Positions 17,709 to 26,995 are shown, counted from the first letter of the stretch. The stretch: DNA of 64,000 nt from Aquabacterium sp. OR-4 (GCF_025290835.2 NZ_JAOCQD020000002.1:186001-250000), one strand, 5' to 3'. The notes: generated by a model from the sequence alone, not told the origin. Numbers and translations: made by a program.

Positions 17709-18569
17709 TCAGTTCGGGTTGGGCAGGGCCAGCAGGCAGTCAACCAGCATGTGGGCGGCCTCGGCCAGGCGCGGGCCGGGGCGCGACAGCAAATCCATGC
17801 GGCGTTCGTCCAGCAGGCACAGCCGGCCGTCGCGCAGCGCACCCATGCCGGCCCAGCCGGGGCGCTGCGCCGCCTCGGCCAGCGCGCTGCGCTGGCCGAT
17901 CAGCAGCTCGGGCCGCTCGCGCAGCACCTGCTCGGGGTTCAGGCGCGGAAACAGCCCCGGCTCGGCCGCGGCAATGTTGTGCAGGCCCAGGCGCGCCAGC
18001 GTCTCGCCGATGAAGCTGCCGGCCCCGGCCGCCACACCGGGCGCCACCTCCAGGTAGACGCGCCGGCCGCGCCAGGGCGGCGGCACCCGCGCCGCGGCCG
18101 CGGCCAGGCCGCTGTCGATGCGCTGCACCAGCGCCTGGGCCTGCGCCGGCCGGCCCAGCGCCTCGCCCAGGCGCAGCAGGCTGCGGCGCAGATCGGCGTG
18201 GGTGCGGGCATCGATCAGCAGCACCGGCACGCCCAGCGCCTGCAGGCGATCGGCCACCCGGCTGCGCGGACCCAGCAGCACCAGATCGGGCCGCAGCGCC
18301 ACCAGCTGCTCGAGGTGCGCTTCTTCCAGCCCGCCCACACGCGGCAGGCTGGCGGCCTCGGCCGGCCAGTCGCTGTGGCGATCCACGCCCACCAGCGCAG
18401 CGCAGCGCTCGAGCGCACACACCGCCTCGGTGAGCGAAGGCGCCAGCGTGACGATGCGCTGCGGCGGCGCCGCGGCCACCGCACCGGCGGCCAGGCACTG
18501 CACCAGCCCCCAGGCCAGGCCCAGCGGCAGCGCGCGCGCCGGCCGGGCGGCACGGGCGGCCGCCGGCAT
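17709..18569 (-). CDS. Periplasmic corrinoid-binding protein, BtuF-like (copy 2)
   Basis: 286-aa cluster A solute-binding protein with a signal peptide ([23 protein letters not shown]). [38 protein letters not shown] and the C-terminal [20 protein letters not shown] match BtuF. It is a paralogue of the product of 21859-22773, sharing the same opening and closing motifs. ATG 18569 is used; a GTG at 18587, two bases past the cobO stop, is also possible. It lies apart from btuCD, between cobO and cobW. Confidence 0.85.
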   Translation of the reverse strand: MPAAARAARPARALPLGLAWGLVQCLAAGAVAAAPPQRIVTLAPSLTEAVCALERCAALVGVDRHSDWPAEAASLPRVGGLEEAHLEQLVALRPDLVLLGPRSRVADRLQALGVPVLLIDARTHADLRRSLLRLGEALGRPAQAQALVQRIDSGLAAAAARVPPPWRGRRVYLEVAPGVAAGAGSFIGETLARLGLHNIAAAEPGLFPRLNPEQVLRERPELLIGQRSALAEAAQRPGWAGMGALRDGRLCLLDERRMDLLSRPGPRLAEAAHMLVDCLLALPNPN

Positions 18570-18589
18570 GGACAGCGCGGGCAGCACGT

Positions 18590-19159
18590 TCAATCCTCGA
18601 TGCCGCGCTGCGCCGGCACGCCGGCCTCGAAATGGTGCTTGCGCTGGAGCATCTCGGTCACGGTGTCGGCGGCCGCCACCAGTTCGTCGGGCGCCTGGCG
18701 GCCGGTGAGCACCACGTGCACCTGGGGCGGCCGCTCGCGCAGGCAGGCCAGCACCTGATCCAGCGCGATCCAGCCATAGCGCAGCGGGTACATGATCTCG
18801 TCCAGCACCACCATGAACTGCGTGCCGCCGCGGATGCTGGCCTCGGCACGCTGCCAGCCGTCGCGTGCCAGCTGTGCGCTGTGCTCGAGATCGCGGCTCT
18901 TCCAGCTGAAGCCGTCGCCCAGGCCCTCGATCGGGATGCCCAGCTGCTCGAACAGCCGGTGCTCGCCGAAGCGCGCCGACGGCACCTTCATGAACTGGTA
19001 CACCTTCACCGCCTTGCCGCGGCCATGGGCGCGCAAGGCCAGGCCGAAGGCCGCCGTGCTCTTGCCCTTGCCGTTGCCGGTGTGCACGATCACCAGGCCG
19101 CGCCGCTGGCCCTGGGCCTTGGGCGTGTCGCGCAGCAGCGGTGGCGTCTCGATCTGCAT
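18590..19159 (-). CDS. cobO: Cob(I)yrinic acid a,c-diamide adenosyltransferase
   Basis: CobA/CobO-type corrinoid adenosyltransferase, 189 aa, transferring the 5'-deoxyadenosyl group from ATP to Co(I). The P-loop is [19 protein letters not shown], followed by VYQFMK, a DGFSW segment and [13 protein letters not shown], then [22 protein letters not shown]. All of these are standard for the family. The start [11 protein letters not shown] gives normal length; it lies 29 bp after the permease gene. Confidence 0.95.
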   Translation of the reverse strand: MQIETPPLLRDTPKAQGQRRGLVIVHTGNGKGKSTAAFGLALRAHGRGKAVKVYQFMKVPSARFGEHRLFEQLGIPIEGLGDGFSWKSRDLEHSAQLARDGWQRAEASIRGGTQFMVVLDEIMYPLRYGWIALDQVLACLRERPPQVHVVLTGRQAPDELVAAADTVTEMLQRKHHFEAGVPAQRGIED

Positions 19160-19188
19160 GTCGGGGTTCTCCGGGCGGATCTGGACGC

Positions 19189-19866
19189 TCAGGATGCGCG
19201 GTAGACGCGCGGCTCGAGCAGGCCCGCGTGCGGCAGGCGCTGCGCCGTGCGCGCCAGGGCCAGCAGGCCCAGATCCACCAGCGGCTCCAGCAGCGCCACG
19301 CCCAGGTAGGCAGCGCCGAAGCGGCCGATCTGCGCCAGGTTCTCGGCCCCCAGACCGCCGCCATACAAGGCCCAGAAGCCCACCCAGGCGACGATGCCGC
19401 CCTGGAAGGCCAGCGACAGGCGCAGCGCCTGGCCATAGCCGATGTCCACATAGGCCGTGCCGGCCGGGATGATGCGGCGTGCCAGCGCGGCCGTGGCCAG
19501 CAGCGGCAGCAGCAGCGTGGTGACGTTCATGCCGTACTGCGGCAGATCGGCCGGCGCAAACAGCAGGCCCTGGAGCAGCAGGCCCAGCGCCAGGCCCAGC
19601 GCGGCCGGCGCCGCGCCCAGCAGCAGCAGCAGGCTGCTGCCCATGATCAGGTGCAGCTCCGACACGCCCACCGGCTGGTGCCACAGCAGCTCGAAGAAGG
19701 CCAGCACGGCCGCCGTGCCCAGCAACGTGCGCAGCAGCGGGCCGGCCAGGCCCTCGCGCTGCACGGTCTGCCACATCAGCGTGGCCGCGCCGGCCAGCGC
19801 GGCGCTGCCGGTGGCCAGGCTCAGCCAGAGCTTGCCGGGGTCAACCAGTCCGGGTTCGATGTGCAT
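19189..19866 (-). CDS. CbiM-like energy-coupling-factor permease (solitary)
   Basis: 225-aa hydrophobic protein with about six to seven membrane segments. It begins [13 protein letters not shown], a CbiM-type N-terminus whose Met-His is a known metal-binding feature of nickel/cobalt ECF S components. [16 protein letters not shown] and [12 protein letters not shown] are also family-like. It probably imports cobalt. No CbiN, CbiQ or CbiO gene is in the window, so it is a solitary form. The neighbouring ABC ATPase belongs to the BtuCD type, not to an ECF module. Confidence 0.8.
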   Translation of the reverse strand: MHIEPGLVDPGKLWLSLATGSAALAGAATLMWQTVQREGLAGPLLRTLLGTAAVLAFFELLWHQPVGVSELHLIMGSSLLLLLGAAPAALGLALGLLLQGLLFAPADLPQYGMNVTTLLLPLLATAALARRIIPAGTAYVDIGYGQALRLSLAFQGGIVAWVGFWALYGGGLGAENLAQIGRFGAAYLGVALLEPLVDLGLLALARTAQRLPHAGLLEPRVYRAS

Positions 19867-19923
19867 CGGGTTCTCCTGCGTGGGTTGGAATGGGGGGAGT
19901 GAGCCGGCCGCGGGCGCGTGGCC

Positions 19924-20715
19924 TCAGGCCGTGTCGAGTGACAGCGCCACCTGGGGCCGGCCGTCAACCAGGCGCACCGACACCGCCTGCTCGAACACCT
20001 GCTCCAGGCTGCGGTGCAGCTGCGCATCGGTGGGCGGGCCATCGGCCATCAGCCGGCCACCGGCCAGCAGCAGCACGCGGTCGGCATGCAGCGCGATCGG
20101 CAGATCGTGCAGCACGGTCACCACGCCGTGGTCGGGCGCCAGGCGGCGAAACAGCCGCGCCAGCGCCACCTGGTGCGGGGCGTCGAGGTGGGTGGTGGGT
20201 TCGTCGAGCAGCAGCAGCGGCGCGTCGGTGGCCAGCACGCGCGCCAGCAGCACACGCTGGCGCTCGCCGCCCGACAGCGCCTGCAGCGGCCGCGCGGCCC
20301 AGGCGCTGCATTCGGTCAGCGCCATCGCGCGGGCGATGGCGGCCTGGTCTTCGGCCAGTTCGGCCGTGCTGCGCGGGCCGGCCAGGCCGCGGCGGGCAAT
20401 GCGGCCCAGCGCCACGGTCTCGGCCACATCGAGATCGCCGCCGGCCTCGCCGGCCGGGCCAGTCTGCGCCAGCCAGGCGATGCGGCGCGCACGCTCGCGC
20501 GGTGGCCAGTCGGCCAGCGGCCGGCCATCGCACAGCACCTGGCCCTGGGCCGGTGCCAACAGGCCGGCCAGCGCGCGCAGCAGCGAGCTCTTGCCCGCGC
20601 CGTTGGGGCCGACGATGGCCGTCCAGCCGCGGCCGATGCGCAGGCTCAGGTCCTGCAGCACCGGCCGGCCGCCCAGCACCAGGCCCAGGCCCTGGGTTTG
20701 CAGCTCGAGGCTCAC
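19924..20715 (-). CDS. btuD: Corrinoid ABC transporter ATPase
   Basis: 263-aa ABC ATPase of the FecE/BtuD type. Walker A is GPNGAGKSSLLRALAG, the signature is LSGGERQRVLLARVL, Walker B is LLLLDEPTTHLD and the H-loop is VLHDLPIALH. The GTG at 20715 (VSLELQTQG) is chosen because AGGGG lies six to seven bases before it; the open frame upstream extends over a Cys-rich, non-family stretch. It follows the permease gene by 58 bp and completes a BtuCDF importer. Confidence 0.9.
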   Translation of the reverse strand: MSLELQTQGLGLVLGGRPVLQDLSLRIGRGWTAIVGPNGAGKSSLLRALAGLLAPAQGQVLCDGRPLADWPPRERARRIAWLAQTGPAGEAGGDLDVAETVALGRIARRGLAGPRSTAELAEDQAAIARAMALTECSAWAARPLQALSGGERQRVLLARVLATDAPLLLLDEPTTHLDAPHQVALARLFRRLAPDHGVVTVLHDLPIALHADRVLLLAGGRLMADGPPTDAQLHRSLEQVFEQAVSVRLVDGRPQVALSLDTA

Positions 20716-20773
20716 TGCGCACCCCTGCGCGCCATGCGCCGCACGAATCGCACCGGAGAACAGCGCAACCAAC

Positions 20774-21862
20774 TCATGGCAAGGCCGCGCGCCGCCGCAG
20801 CAGCACGAACAGGTAGACGCCGCCAATCACCGCGGTGAGCACGCCCACCGGCAGCTCCTGCGGCGCGATCAGTGCGCGCGACAGCACATCGGCGGTGAGC
20901 AGCAGCACCGCCCCCATCAGGGCGCTGGCGCCCAGCAGCCAGGCATGGGCGCCCGGCGCATGGCGGCGCACCAGGTGCGGTGCCACCAGGCCCACAAAGG
21001 ACACCAGGCCCACCTGCGACACCGCCAGCCCGGTGGCACCGGCCAGCGCCAGCACCAGCCACAGGCGCTCGCGGCCCAGCGCCAGGCCCAGGCTGCGGGC
21101 GCTGTCCTCGCCCAGGGTCAGGGCGTCCAGCACGCGGGCGCGGGCGGTGGCCAGGGCCAGCAGCGCGGCCAGGCCCAGCGCCATCAGCGTGCAGCCCTGC
21201 CAGCCCACGAAGCTGGTGCTGCCCAGCATGAAGGCCTGCTTGCCGCGCAGCGCATCGGGCGCCATGGTGGTGATCAGGTCGCTCACCGCGCCCAGCAGCA
21301 CGCCCAGCACCACGCCGGCCAGCAGCAGGCGCAGCGATTGTTCGGCGCCGCGCGCCAGCAGCAGCGTCAGACCGATGCCCAGCCAGGCCCCGATGAAGGC
21401 CGCGGCCACCAGGCCCACGCGCTCGAGCCAGGCCGCGGTGGCCAGGCTGATGGCGCTGCCGGCCAGCGTGGCCGCGGCCAGTACCAGCACCACCGCCAGG
21501 CCGGCCCCGGCGGCCGAGCCCAGCAGGTAGGGATCGGCCAGCGGGTTGCGGAACAGGCCCTGCGCCAGCGCACCGGCCAGGCCCAGCAGCGCGCCCACCA
21601 GGGCCGCGCCCAGCGTGCGCGGCGCGCGGATCTGGCCCAGGATCAGGGCCGCCTGGTCGGCCAGCGGCGAGCCATCGGCCCGCCACCAGGCCTGCGCCTC
21701 GGCCCAGGTGGCCAGCGGCGCAAAGCCCTGGCTGCCGGTCACCAGGCCGGCCAGCAGGCCCAGCGCCACCAGCCCGGCCAGCACCAGCACCAGGCGGCGG
21801 CGCAGCGCCGCGGCACCGTGGCGCGGCGCCAGCGCCACCGGGGCGGCCAGGCTCAGGCTCAT
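20774..21862 (-). CDS. btuC: Corrinoid ABC transporter permease
   Basis: 362-aa FecCD/BtuC-family permease with about ten membrane helices. Family blocks: LRAPRTLGAALVGALLGLAGALAQ-like segment (QIRAPRTLGAALVG), RNPLADPYLLGSAAGAGL, the cytoplasmic SLGLALGRERLW coupling region, and VGLVAPHLVRRH. It overlaps the binding-protein gene upstream by 4 bp (ATGA). Confidence 0.92.
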   Translation of the reverse strand: MSLSLAAPVALAPRHGAAALRRRLVLVLAGLVALGLLAGLVTGSQGFAPLATWAEAQAWWRADGSPLADQAALILGQIRAPRTLGAALVGALLGLAGALAQGLFRNPLADPYLLGSAAGAGLAVVLVLAAATLAGSAISLATAAWLERVGLVAAAFIGAWLGIGLTLLLARGAEQSLRLLLAGVVLGVLLGAVSDLITTMAPDALRGKQAFMLGSTSFVGWQGCTLMALGLAALLALATARARVLDALTLGEDSARSLGLALGRERLWLVLALAGATGLAVSQVGLVSFVGLVAPHLVRRHAPGAHAWLLGASALMGAVLLLTADVLSRALIAPQELPVGVLTAVIGGVYLFVLLRRRAALP

Positions 21863-22773
21863 GGCCGCGCGCCCCCGCGCCGCGGCGGCAGCGCCTGCAG
21901 GCAATCGGCCAGCACCTCGGCGGCCTCGCCCATGCGCGGGCCGGGGCGGATCAGCAGCTCGTACTGCGGCGTCTCGAAGGCGCAGCGCTGGCGCTGCTGC
22001 AGCGCCGCCAGGCTGGCCCAGCCGGGGCGCGAGGCCATGTCGTCGGCCTCGCGGCGGGGCCCCATCACGATGTCGGGCCGCTCGCGCAGCACGTACTCGG
22101 GGTTGAGCTTGGGAAACGGCCCCATCGCCGGCGGCACGATGTTGCCCAGGCCCAGCCGCGCCAGCAGCTCGCCCATGAACGAGCTGGTGCCGGCCGCCCA
22201 CGGCCCGCCGCCAATCTCGAAATACACCCGCTGGCCGCGCTGCGCCGCGGGCACACGCTGCGCGGCGGCCACGATGCGTGCATCGATCGTGGCCCACACC
22301 CGCTCGCCCTCGGCCGGCGTGCCCAGCAGGCGGGCCAGCAGGCCCAGGCTGCGGCGCACATCGGCCTGGGTCTCGCTCTTGAGCCGCACGACCGTGAAGC
22401 CCAGGGCCTCCAGCCGGTCGAGCGAGCGCGCCGAGGTGCTGGCCAGCACCACATCGGGCCGCAGCGCGGCAATGGCCTCGATCTGCACATCGTCCAGCCC
22501 GCCCAGGCGCGGCAGCCTGGCAATGGCCTCGGGCCAGTTGCTGTAACGGTCCACGCCCACCAGGCGCGCGCCGCCGCCCAGGGCCCACACGCTCTCGGTC
22601 AGCGAGGGCAGCAAGGTGACGATGCGCTGCGGTGGCGTGGCCAGGCGGTGCACCGTGCCGCGGTCGTCGCGGATCTCCAGCGGCGCCGCACTGGCCGCCA
22701 GCGGGCCCAGCCCCGGCAGGGCCAGCGCGGCCAGCAGCAGGCTGCGGCGCAGCCAGCGGTTGGACATCACCAT
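21859..22773 (-). CDS. btuF: Periplasmic corrinoid-binding protein, BtuF-like (copy 1)
   Basis: 304-aa solute-binding protein of the BtuF/helical-backbone type. It has a signal peptide (RRSLLLAALALPGLGPLAASA), PQRIVTLLPSLTESVWALG, LVGVDRYSNWP and C-terminal IRPGPRMGEAAEVLADCLQALP. ATG 22773 (MVMSNRW) is chosen because a GAGGAG ribosome site lies eight bases before it. The start overlaps the end of cobU by 7 bp, and the stop overlaps btuC. It would hand cobalamin or cobinamide to BtuCD. Confidence 0.92.
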   Translation of the reverse strand: MVMSNRWLRRSLLLAALALPGLGPLAASAAPLEIRDDRGTVHRLATPPQRIVTLLPSLTESVWALGGGARLVGVDRYSNWPEAIARLPRLGGLDDVQIEAIAALRPDVVLASTSARSLDRLEALGFTVVRLKSETQADVRRSLGLLARLLGTPAEGERVWATIDARIVAAAQRVPAAQRGQRVYFEIGGGPWAAGTSSFMGELLARLGLGNIVPPAMGPFPKLNPEYVLRERPDIVMGPRREADDMASRPGWASLAALQQRQRCAFETPQYELLIRPGPRMGEAAEVLADCLQALPPRRGGARP

Positions 22774-23369
22774 GGCGCGGTCTCCTCGTTTTTCACGGTG
22801 AGCGGCAGGCCGGCCACCATCAGCGTCACGCGCGGGCACAGCGCGGCCACGGCCTGGTGCAGCGCACCCAGCGCGTCCACCACCTCGCGCACCGCGCGCT
22901 GCAGCGGCATCACGCCCTGGCCGATTTCATTGGACACCAGCACCACCGGCCCGGGCGCCGCGGCCAGCGCGCCCAGCAAGGCGGCGTGTTCGGCGGCCAG
23001 ATCCTGCGGCGGCTCGCCCGGTGGCGGCATCAGGCACTGGCTGAGCCACAGGGTCAGGCAGTCGACCACCAGCAGGCGCTGCGGCGCGCTGTGCGCGGCC
23101 AGCGCCTGCGGCAGGCCACGCGGCACCGCCAGCGTGGCCAGTGCCGGCACGCGCTCGGCGCGGTCGGCCTGGTGGCGCGCAATGCGGGCGGCCATCTCGG
23201 CATCACCCGCCCAGGCGGTGGCCAGCAGCAGCGCCTGGTGCTGTGCCGATTGCGCCAGCCAGGCCCGCGCGCACAGCTCGGCGCGGCGCGACTTGCCGCT
23301 GCGCGCGCCGCCCAGGATCAGCTCGTGCGGCACGGCCCGCGCCACACCGTGAAGCCCGGCCACCGTCAT
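22767..23369 (-). CDS. cobU: Adenosylcobinamide kinase / guanylyltransferase
   Basis: 200-aa bifunctional enzyme (CobU in Salmonella, CobP in Pseudomonas) phosphorylating adenosylcobinamide and adding GMP. The P-loop ELILGGARSGKSRRAE, the guanylylation-region HQADRAERVP (His plus Arg), VVDCLTLWLSQCL, and SNEIGQGVMPLQRAVRE are all standard. It begins 4 bp inside the end of the cobyrinate synthase gene. Confidence 0.95.
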   Translation of the reverse strand: MTVAGLHGVARAVPHELILGGARSGKSRRAELCARAWLAQSAQHQALLLATAWAGDAEMAARIARHQADRAERVPALATLAVPRGLPQALAAHSAPQRLLVVDCLTLWLSQCLMPPPGEPPQDLAAEHAALLGALAAAPGPVVLVSNEIGQGVMPLQRAVREVVDALGALHQAVAALCPRVTLMVAGLPLTVKNEETAPW

Positions 23370-24742
23370 GCCAGCACCCCGGGCAGAAACAGCTGCGCCG
23401 CCGCCTCGGGCGCCGATGCAAACCACGGGTGGAACCAGCTGGCACGCAGGCTGCCCTGCTGGTACACCGGCTCGCCACCGCCACCACCACCGCCACCACC
23501 ACCGCCGGCATCGCGGCCCACCGCCACACGGGCGGGAACGGTATGCGCCCAGGGTCGCAACGGCGACTCGAAGCTCGACCAGTGAAAACTGTGGCCACGC
23601 AGTTGCCGGCCGCCGATCTGCAGCGCCTGCGGCCCCAGCGCGGCAATGCGCCGGCCCAGCGTGGCCGTGCCGGGCAGCAGATCCCACAGGCGGTGGGCCA
23701 CGCCCTGGCCATCGACCAGGGTCTCGGCCAGGGCCATCATGCCGCCGCACTCGGCCCACAGCGGCCGGCCCAGCGCCAGGTGCGCGGCCACCTGGTCGCG
23801 CAGCGCATCGTTGGCGGCCAGGCGCGCGGCATGCAGCTCGGGGTAGCCGCCTGGCAGCCACAGCGCATCGCAGGGTGGCAGGGCCTGGCCGGCCAGCGGC
23901 GAGAAGAAGCTCAGCTCGGCACCCAGCGCCTGCAGCACCTGCAGGTTGGCCGGGTAGATGAACGCAAACGCGGCGTCGCGCGCGATCGCGATGCGCCGCC
24001 CGGCCAGCAGGCGCGGCGGCGCGGCCGGCGCGGCCACGCTGCCGGGGCCCGGCCAGTCGGGCAGGGATTCCAGCGTGGCCAGTGCCGTGCGGGCCAGTGC
24101 ATCGGCCGCGGCATCCAGCCGCGCCAGCGCATCGGGCAGCTCGGCCGCCGCGGCCAGGCCCAGGTGGCGCTCGGGCAGGGCCAGCGCCGCATCGCGCGGC
24201 AGCGCGCCGCGCCAGGCATCGGCCGGGGCCAGTGCCTCGGCCAGCATGGCCGCGTGGCGGGCGCTGCCCACGCGGTTGGCCAGCACACCGGCCCATGGCA
24301 GCGGCGCCGGCGCCGCCTGGGCATCACGCCCGGGCCCCGGCCAGTGCCGCAGGCCATGCACGATGGCTCCGAAGGTGCCCGCCATGGCGCCGGCATCCAC
24401 CACCGCCAGCACCGGCAGGCCGAAGCGGCGCGCCAGGTCGGCGGCGCTGGGCTGGCCGTCGTACAGGCCCATCACGCCTTCGACCACCACCAGGTCGGCC
24501 GCTTGTGCCGCGTCGTTCAGGCGTTGGGCACAGTCGGCCTCGCCATTGATCCACAGGTCCAGCGAATCCACCGGCGCCGCGCTGGCCAGCGCCAGCCAGG
24601 TGGGGTCGAGAAAGTCGGGCCCGCACTTGAAGGCGCGCACACGCTGGCCGGCGCGGGCAAAGCGCCGCGCCAGCGCGCAGGCCACGGTGGTCTTGCCCTG
24701 GCCCGAGGCCGGGGCAGCCACCAGCACGGCCTTGGTCTTCAT
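23366..24742 (-). CDS. cobB: Cobyrinic acid a,c-diamide synthase
   Basis: 458-aa glutamine-dependent amidase (CobB/CbiA) amidating the a and c acetate groups. The N-terminal synthetase P-loop is APASGQGKTTVACALA, followed by FKCGPDFLDPTWL and VVEGVMGLYDG. The C-terminal glutaminase part has LWLPGGYPELHAARLA and WAECGGMMALAETL with the nucleophile Cys. A run of eleven glycines at about residues 405-415 sits just before the C-terminal substrate region (YQQGSLRASWFHPWFAS). It begins 14 bp after btuB. Confidence 0.94.
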   Translation of the reverse strand: MKTKAVLVAAPASGQGKTTVACALARRFARAGQRVRAFKCGPDFLDPTWLALASAAPVDSLDLWINGEADCAQRLNDAAQAADLVVVEGVMGLYDGQPSAADLARRFGLPVLAVVDAGAMAGTFGAIVHGLRHWPGPGRDAQAAPAPLPWAGVLANRVGSARHAAMLAEALAPADAWRGALPRDAALALPERHLGLAAAAELPDALARLDAAADALARTALATLESLPDWPGPGSVAAPAAPPRLLAGRRIAIARDAAFAFIYPANLQVLQALGAELSFFSPLAGQALPPCDALWLPGGYPELHAARLAANDALRDQVAAHLALGRPLWAECGGMMALAETLVDGQGVAHRLWDLLPGTATLGRRIAALGPQALQIGGRQLRGHSFHWSSFESPLRPWAHTVPARVAVGRDAGGGGGGGGGGGEPVYQQGSLRASWFHPWFASAPEAAAQLFLPGVLA

Positions 24743-24755
24743 CGCCCGGTGGCCC

Positions 24756-26627
24756 TCAGAGCGTCCAGCGCAGGCCGACCTGCCCCGTGCGCCCGCTGCT
24801 GGCGTAGGTGCGCGCCGTCTCGTAGCGCTGGTCGGTCAGGTTGTCGACGCGCACCTCGATGCGCAGCCCGGCCATCAGCGCATGCTCGGCGCGCAGGCCC
24901 AGCAGGCCGTAGCCGGCGAGGGTCTTGTTGTCGATGTCGTAGCGCTGACCGCTGGCGCGCCAGTCCAGGCCCAGCTCCCAGCCGGCCAGCGTGGTGTCGG
25001 CGGCCAGCGTGCCGGTCACCCGGGCGCGGCGCGCCAGCAGGCGGTCGGTGTCCAGATTGCGCGGGTCGTGGTAGTCGAGGCTGGCGCTCAGCGCCACACC
25101 GGCCAGGCGCGTGAGGCCGGCCAGGGTCACGCCCTGCAGCCGCGCGCGGCCCACGTTGTTGTAGCAGCCGCCCCAGGTGGGGTCGTCCAGACGCGACTTG
25201 CAGTCGCCGCTGCCGGTCCAGTCGATCAGGTTGCCCACGCGGTTGCGAAACACCACCAGGCTGGCCTCGCTGGCGCCGGCCTGCCAGCGCAGGCTGGCCT
25301 CGACGTTGCGGCTGGTCTCGGACTTCAGGCTGGCGTTGCCGTAGTCGCTGAAGCGCTGAAACAGCGTGGGCGCGCGAAAGGCGCTGGCCGCGCTGAGCCC
25401 CACGCGCCAGGTCGGCGCAAAGCCCCAGCCCCAGGCCAGGCTGGCGGTGGGCTTCTTGCCGAACTCGCTGTCGCGGTCATGCCGCCAATGGGCCTGCCAT
25501 TGCTGGCTGCCCCAGCGTGCGCGCCAGCTCAGGGCCAGCGCGTCCTGGTGGCGCTGGCCGGCCAGCGTCGGGCTGTACTGGGTGGACGGGTTCAGCAGCT
25601 CGTCCTCGCGGCGCTCGAGCAGCGCACCCAGCTGCTGGTTGGCGCCCAGCGCCAGATCGTGCTGCAGCAGCCAGTGGCGCTGCTGGGTCTCGGTGCGGTA
25701 GTACGACGGCTGGGTTTCATAGGTGTTGCGGGTTTCGCCCAGCTGGGCCCGGGTGACCGAGCCATCGGCCCAGCGCCCGCTCCATCCGGCACCGGCCACT
25801 TGCAGGCTGTGGCGCGACACATCGTCGACACCGGCCGTGCCGTCGTACTGCGCACGCAGCCGGCCGCTCAGCCATTGGGCATCGAGGCGCTGGCCCGGCG
25901 CCAGATCCAGCCCCACACCGGCCTGCACGCCCTGCCGGCGCCAGCCATCGCGGTCGGGGTTGCGGCTCGGGCGGGCGTCAAGGCCATCGGCCTGCTCGGC
26001 CATCACCGACAGCGCGCCGTCCAAGGCACCAGCCTTGCCGGACAGCGCCGCGCGGCCGCGCAGCAGGCCCTCGCTGCCGGCCGTCAGCGCGGCGCTGGCA
26101 CTGGTTTTTCCAGCCTCGCGGCGGGTGAACAGCTGCACCACACCGGCAATGGCGTCAGAGCCGTAGATCGCCGCGGCCGGGCCGCGCAACACTTCCACGC
26201 GCTCCACCAGGTCCAGCGGCAGCAGCTCCCACGGCGCGCCGCCGGTGCTCTGGCCGTCGACCCGCAGGCCGTCGATGTACACCGCCACATGCCGCGTCTC
26301 GCTGCCGCGCACGAACACGCTGGTGGTCGAGCCGCTGCCGCCGTTGCGCGCCAGCTCCATCCCCGGCAGGCGCACCAGCAGGTCGCCCAGGTTGATGGCG
26401 CCGCTGCGCTCGATGGCGTTGCGGTCGAGCACCGACACATCGGCCAGCACATCGGCCGCCGCCTGCGGCGCCCGCGCCGCGGTGACCACCACCGATTGCG
26501 CCGAAGAAGGTGACGATGGTGAGGCCTGGGCCAATGCCGCCGAAGCAGCCAGGCACAGCAGCGCCGCCACGGAAGTTGCACGCAGGCGAACGAACGGGGC
26601 CCGATGGCCCGACAAGCAGATGGACAT
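24756..26627 (-). CDS. btuB: TonB-dependent outer-membrane cobalamin receptor
   Basis: 623-aa TonB-dependent receptor. The signal peptide is ATSVAALLCLAASAALAQA, a TonB-box-like SVVVTAARAP follows, then the plug domain (IERSGAINLGDLLVRLPGMEL, GSGSTTSVFVRG, VYIDGLRVDGQST, VEVLRGPAAAIYGSDAIAGVV) and a beta-barrel ending in GQVGLRWTL. The plug closely resembles BtuB. First gene of the riboswitch-controlled cobalamin unit. ATG 26627 (MSICLSG) is chosen since the upstream part of the frame lies in the riboswitch. No clear Shine-Dalgarno precedes it. Confidence 0.9.
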   Translation of the reverse strand: MSICLSGHRAPFVRLRATSVAALLCLAASAALAQASPSSPSSAQSVVVTAARAPQAAADVLADVSVLDRNAIERSGAINLGDLLVRLPGMELARNGGSGSTTSVFVRGSETRHVAVYIDGLRVDGQSTGGAPWELLPLDLVERVEVLRGPAAAIYGSDAIAGVVQLFTRREAGKTSASAALTAGSEGLLRGRAALSGKAGALDGALSVMAEQADGLDARPSRNPDRDGWRRQGVQAGVGLDLAPGQRLDAQWLSGRLRAQYDGTAGVDDVSRHSLQVAGAGWSGRWADGSVTRAQLGETRNTYETQPSYYRTETQQRHWLLQHDLALGANQQLGALLERREDELLNPSTQYSPTLAGQRHQDALALSWRARWGSQQWQAHWRHDRDSEFGKKPTASLAWGWGFAPTWRVGLSAASAFRAPTLFQRFSDYGNASLKSETSRNVEASLRWQAGASEASLVVFRNRVGNLIDWTGSGDCKSRLDDPTWGGCYNNVGRARLQGVTLAGLTRLAGVALSASLDYHDPRNLDTDRLLARRARVTGTLAADTTLAGWELGLDWRASGQRYDIDNKTLAGYGLLGLRAEHALMAGLRIEVRVDNLTDQRYETARTYASSGRTGQVGLRWTL

Positions 26628-26719
26628 GTGAAACGAGGAAATGCAGCAGCCTGTGCCTGGCCGCTTCCCCGCGGCCGAGCACGTCATGGTGGGCCGCGCA
26701 TGGCGCGGCACACCCCCTC

Positions 26720-26930
26720 GTTGGCCGGTATCCGGGCTGGCGGAGACAACCCCTGTGGCCTTCCCGGCTCATCAAAGAACCAGTGGCATGCGACACAGGA
26801 GCGGGGGCCCGATCCAGCCGATTGGCCAGACACGAACCCCGTCCGCTTACCGTTGCGGGGGCAGCGCAGGTTGGGTCTCGTCCGGAGGACGGCAGACCTT
26901 CCTGCTTCCCGTTTAACCGGGCCATGACGA
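26720..26930 (-). promoter_or_regulatory. Cobalamin riboswitch
   Basis: Leader element read on the minus strand. From 5' to 3' it shows AAACGGGAAGCAGGAAGG near 26910, the conserved GCTGCCCCCGCAACGGTAAG around 26850-26870, and the B12-box GCCACTG at 26781-26787. It ends with the 3' stem AGCCCGGATACCGGCC at 26723-26738. These blocks occur in the right order and spacing for the Rfam cobalamin class. It lies about 95 bases before the btuB start, so it should repress translation or transcription of btuB, and probably the genes downstream, when adenosylcobalamin is abundant. Exact ends are approximate. Confidence 0.92.
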
Positions 26931-26989
26931 CGCACGACCCGAAGCACCAACGTGGGCCGAATGCTAACAGCCGACGCTGTCACGACGCC

Positions 26990-26995
26990 TACAAT
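26990..26995 (+). promoter_or_regulatory. Probable -10 element for zapB-zapA
   Basis: TACAAT lies 41 bases before the zapB-like start codon. No convincing -35 hexamer is seen at 16-18 bp spacing. Confidence 0.35.

Noticed and set aside
19457..22546. 1029-codon + strand open frame opposite the btu genes
   Set aside because: Ser/Arg/Ala-rich antisense shadow of btuF, btuC, btuD and the CbiM-like gene.
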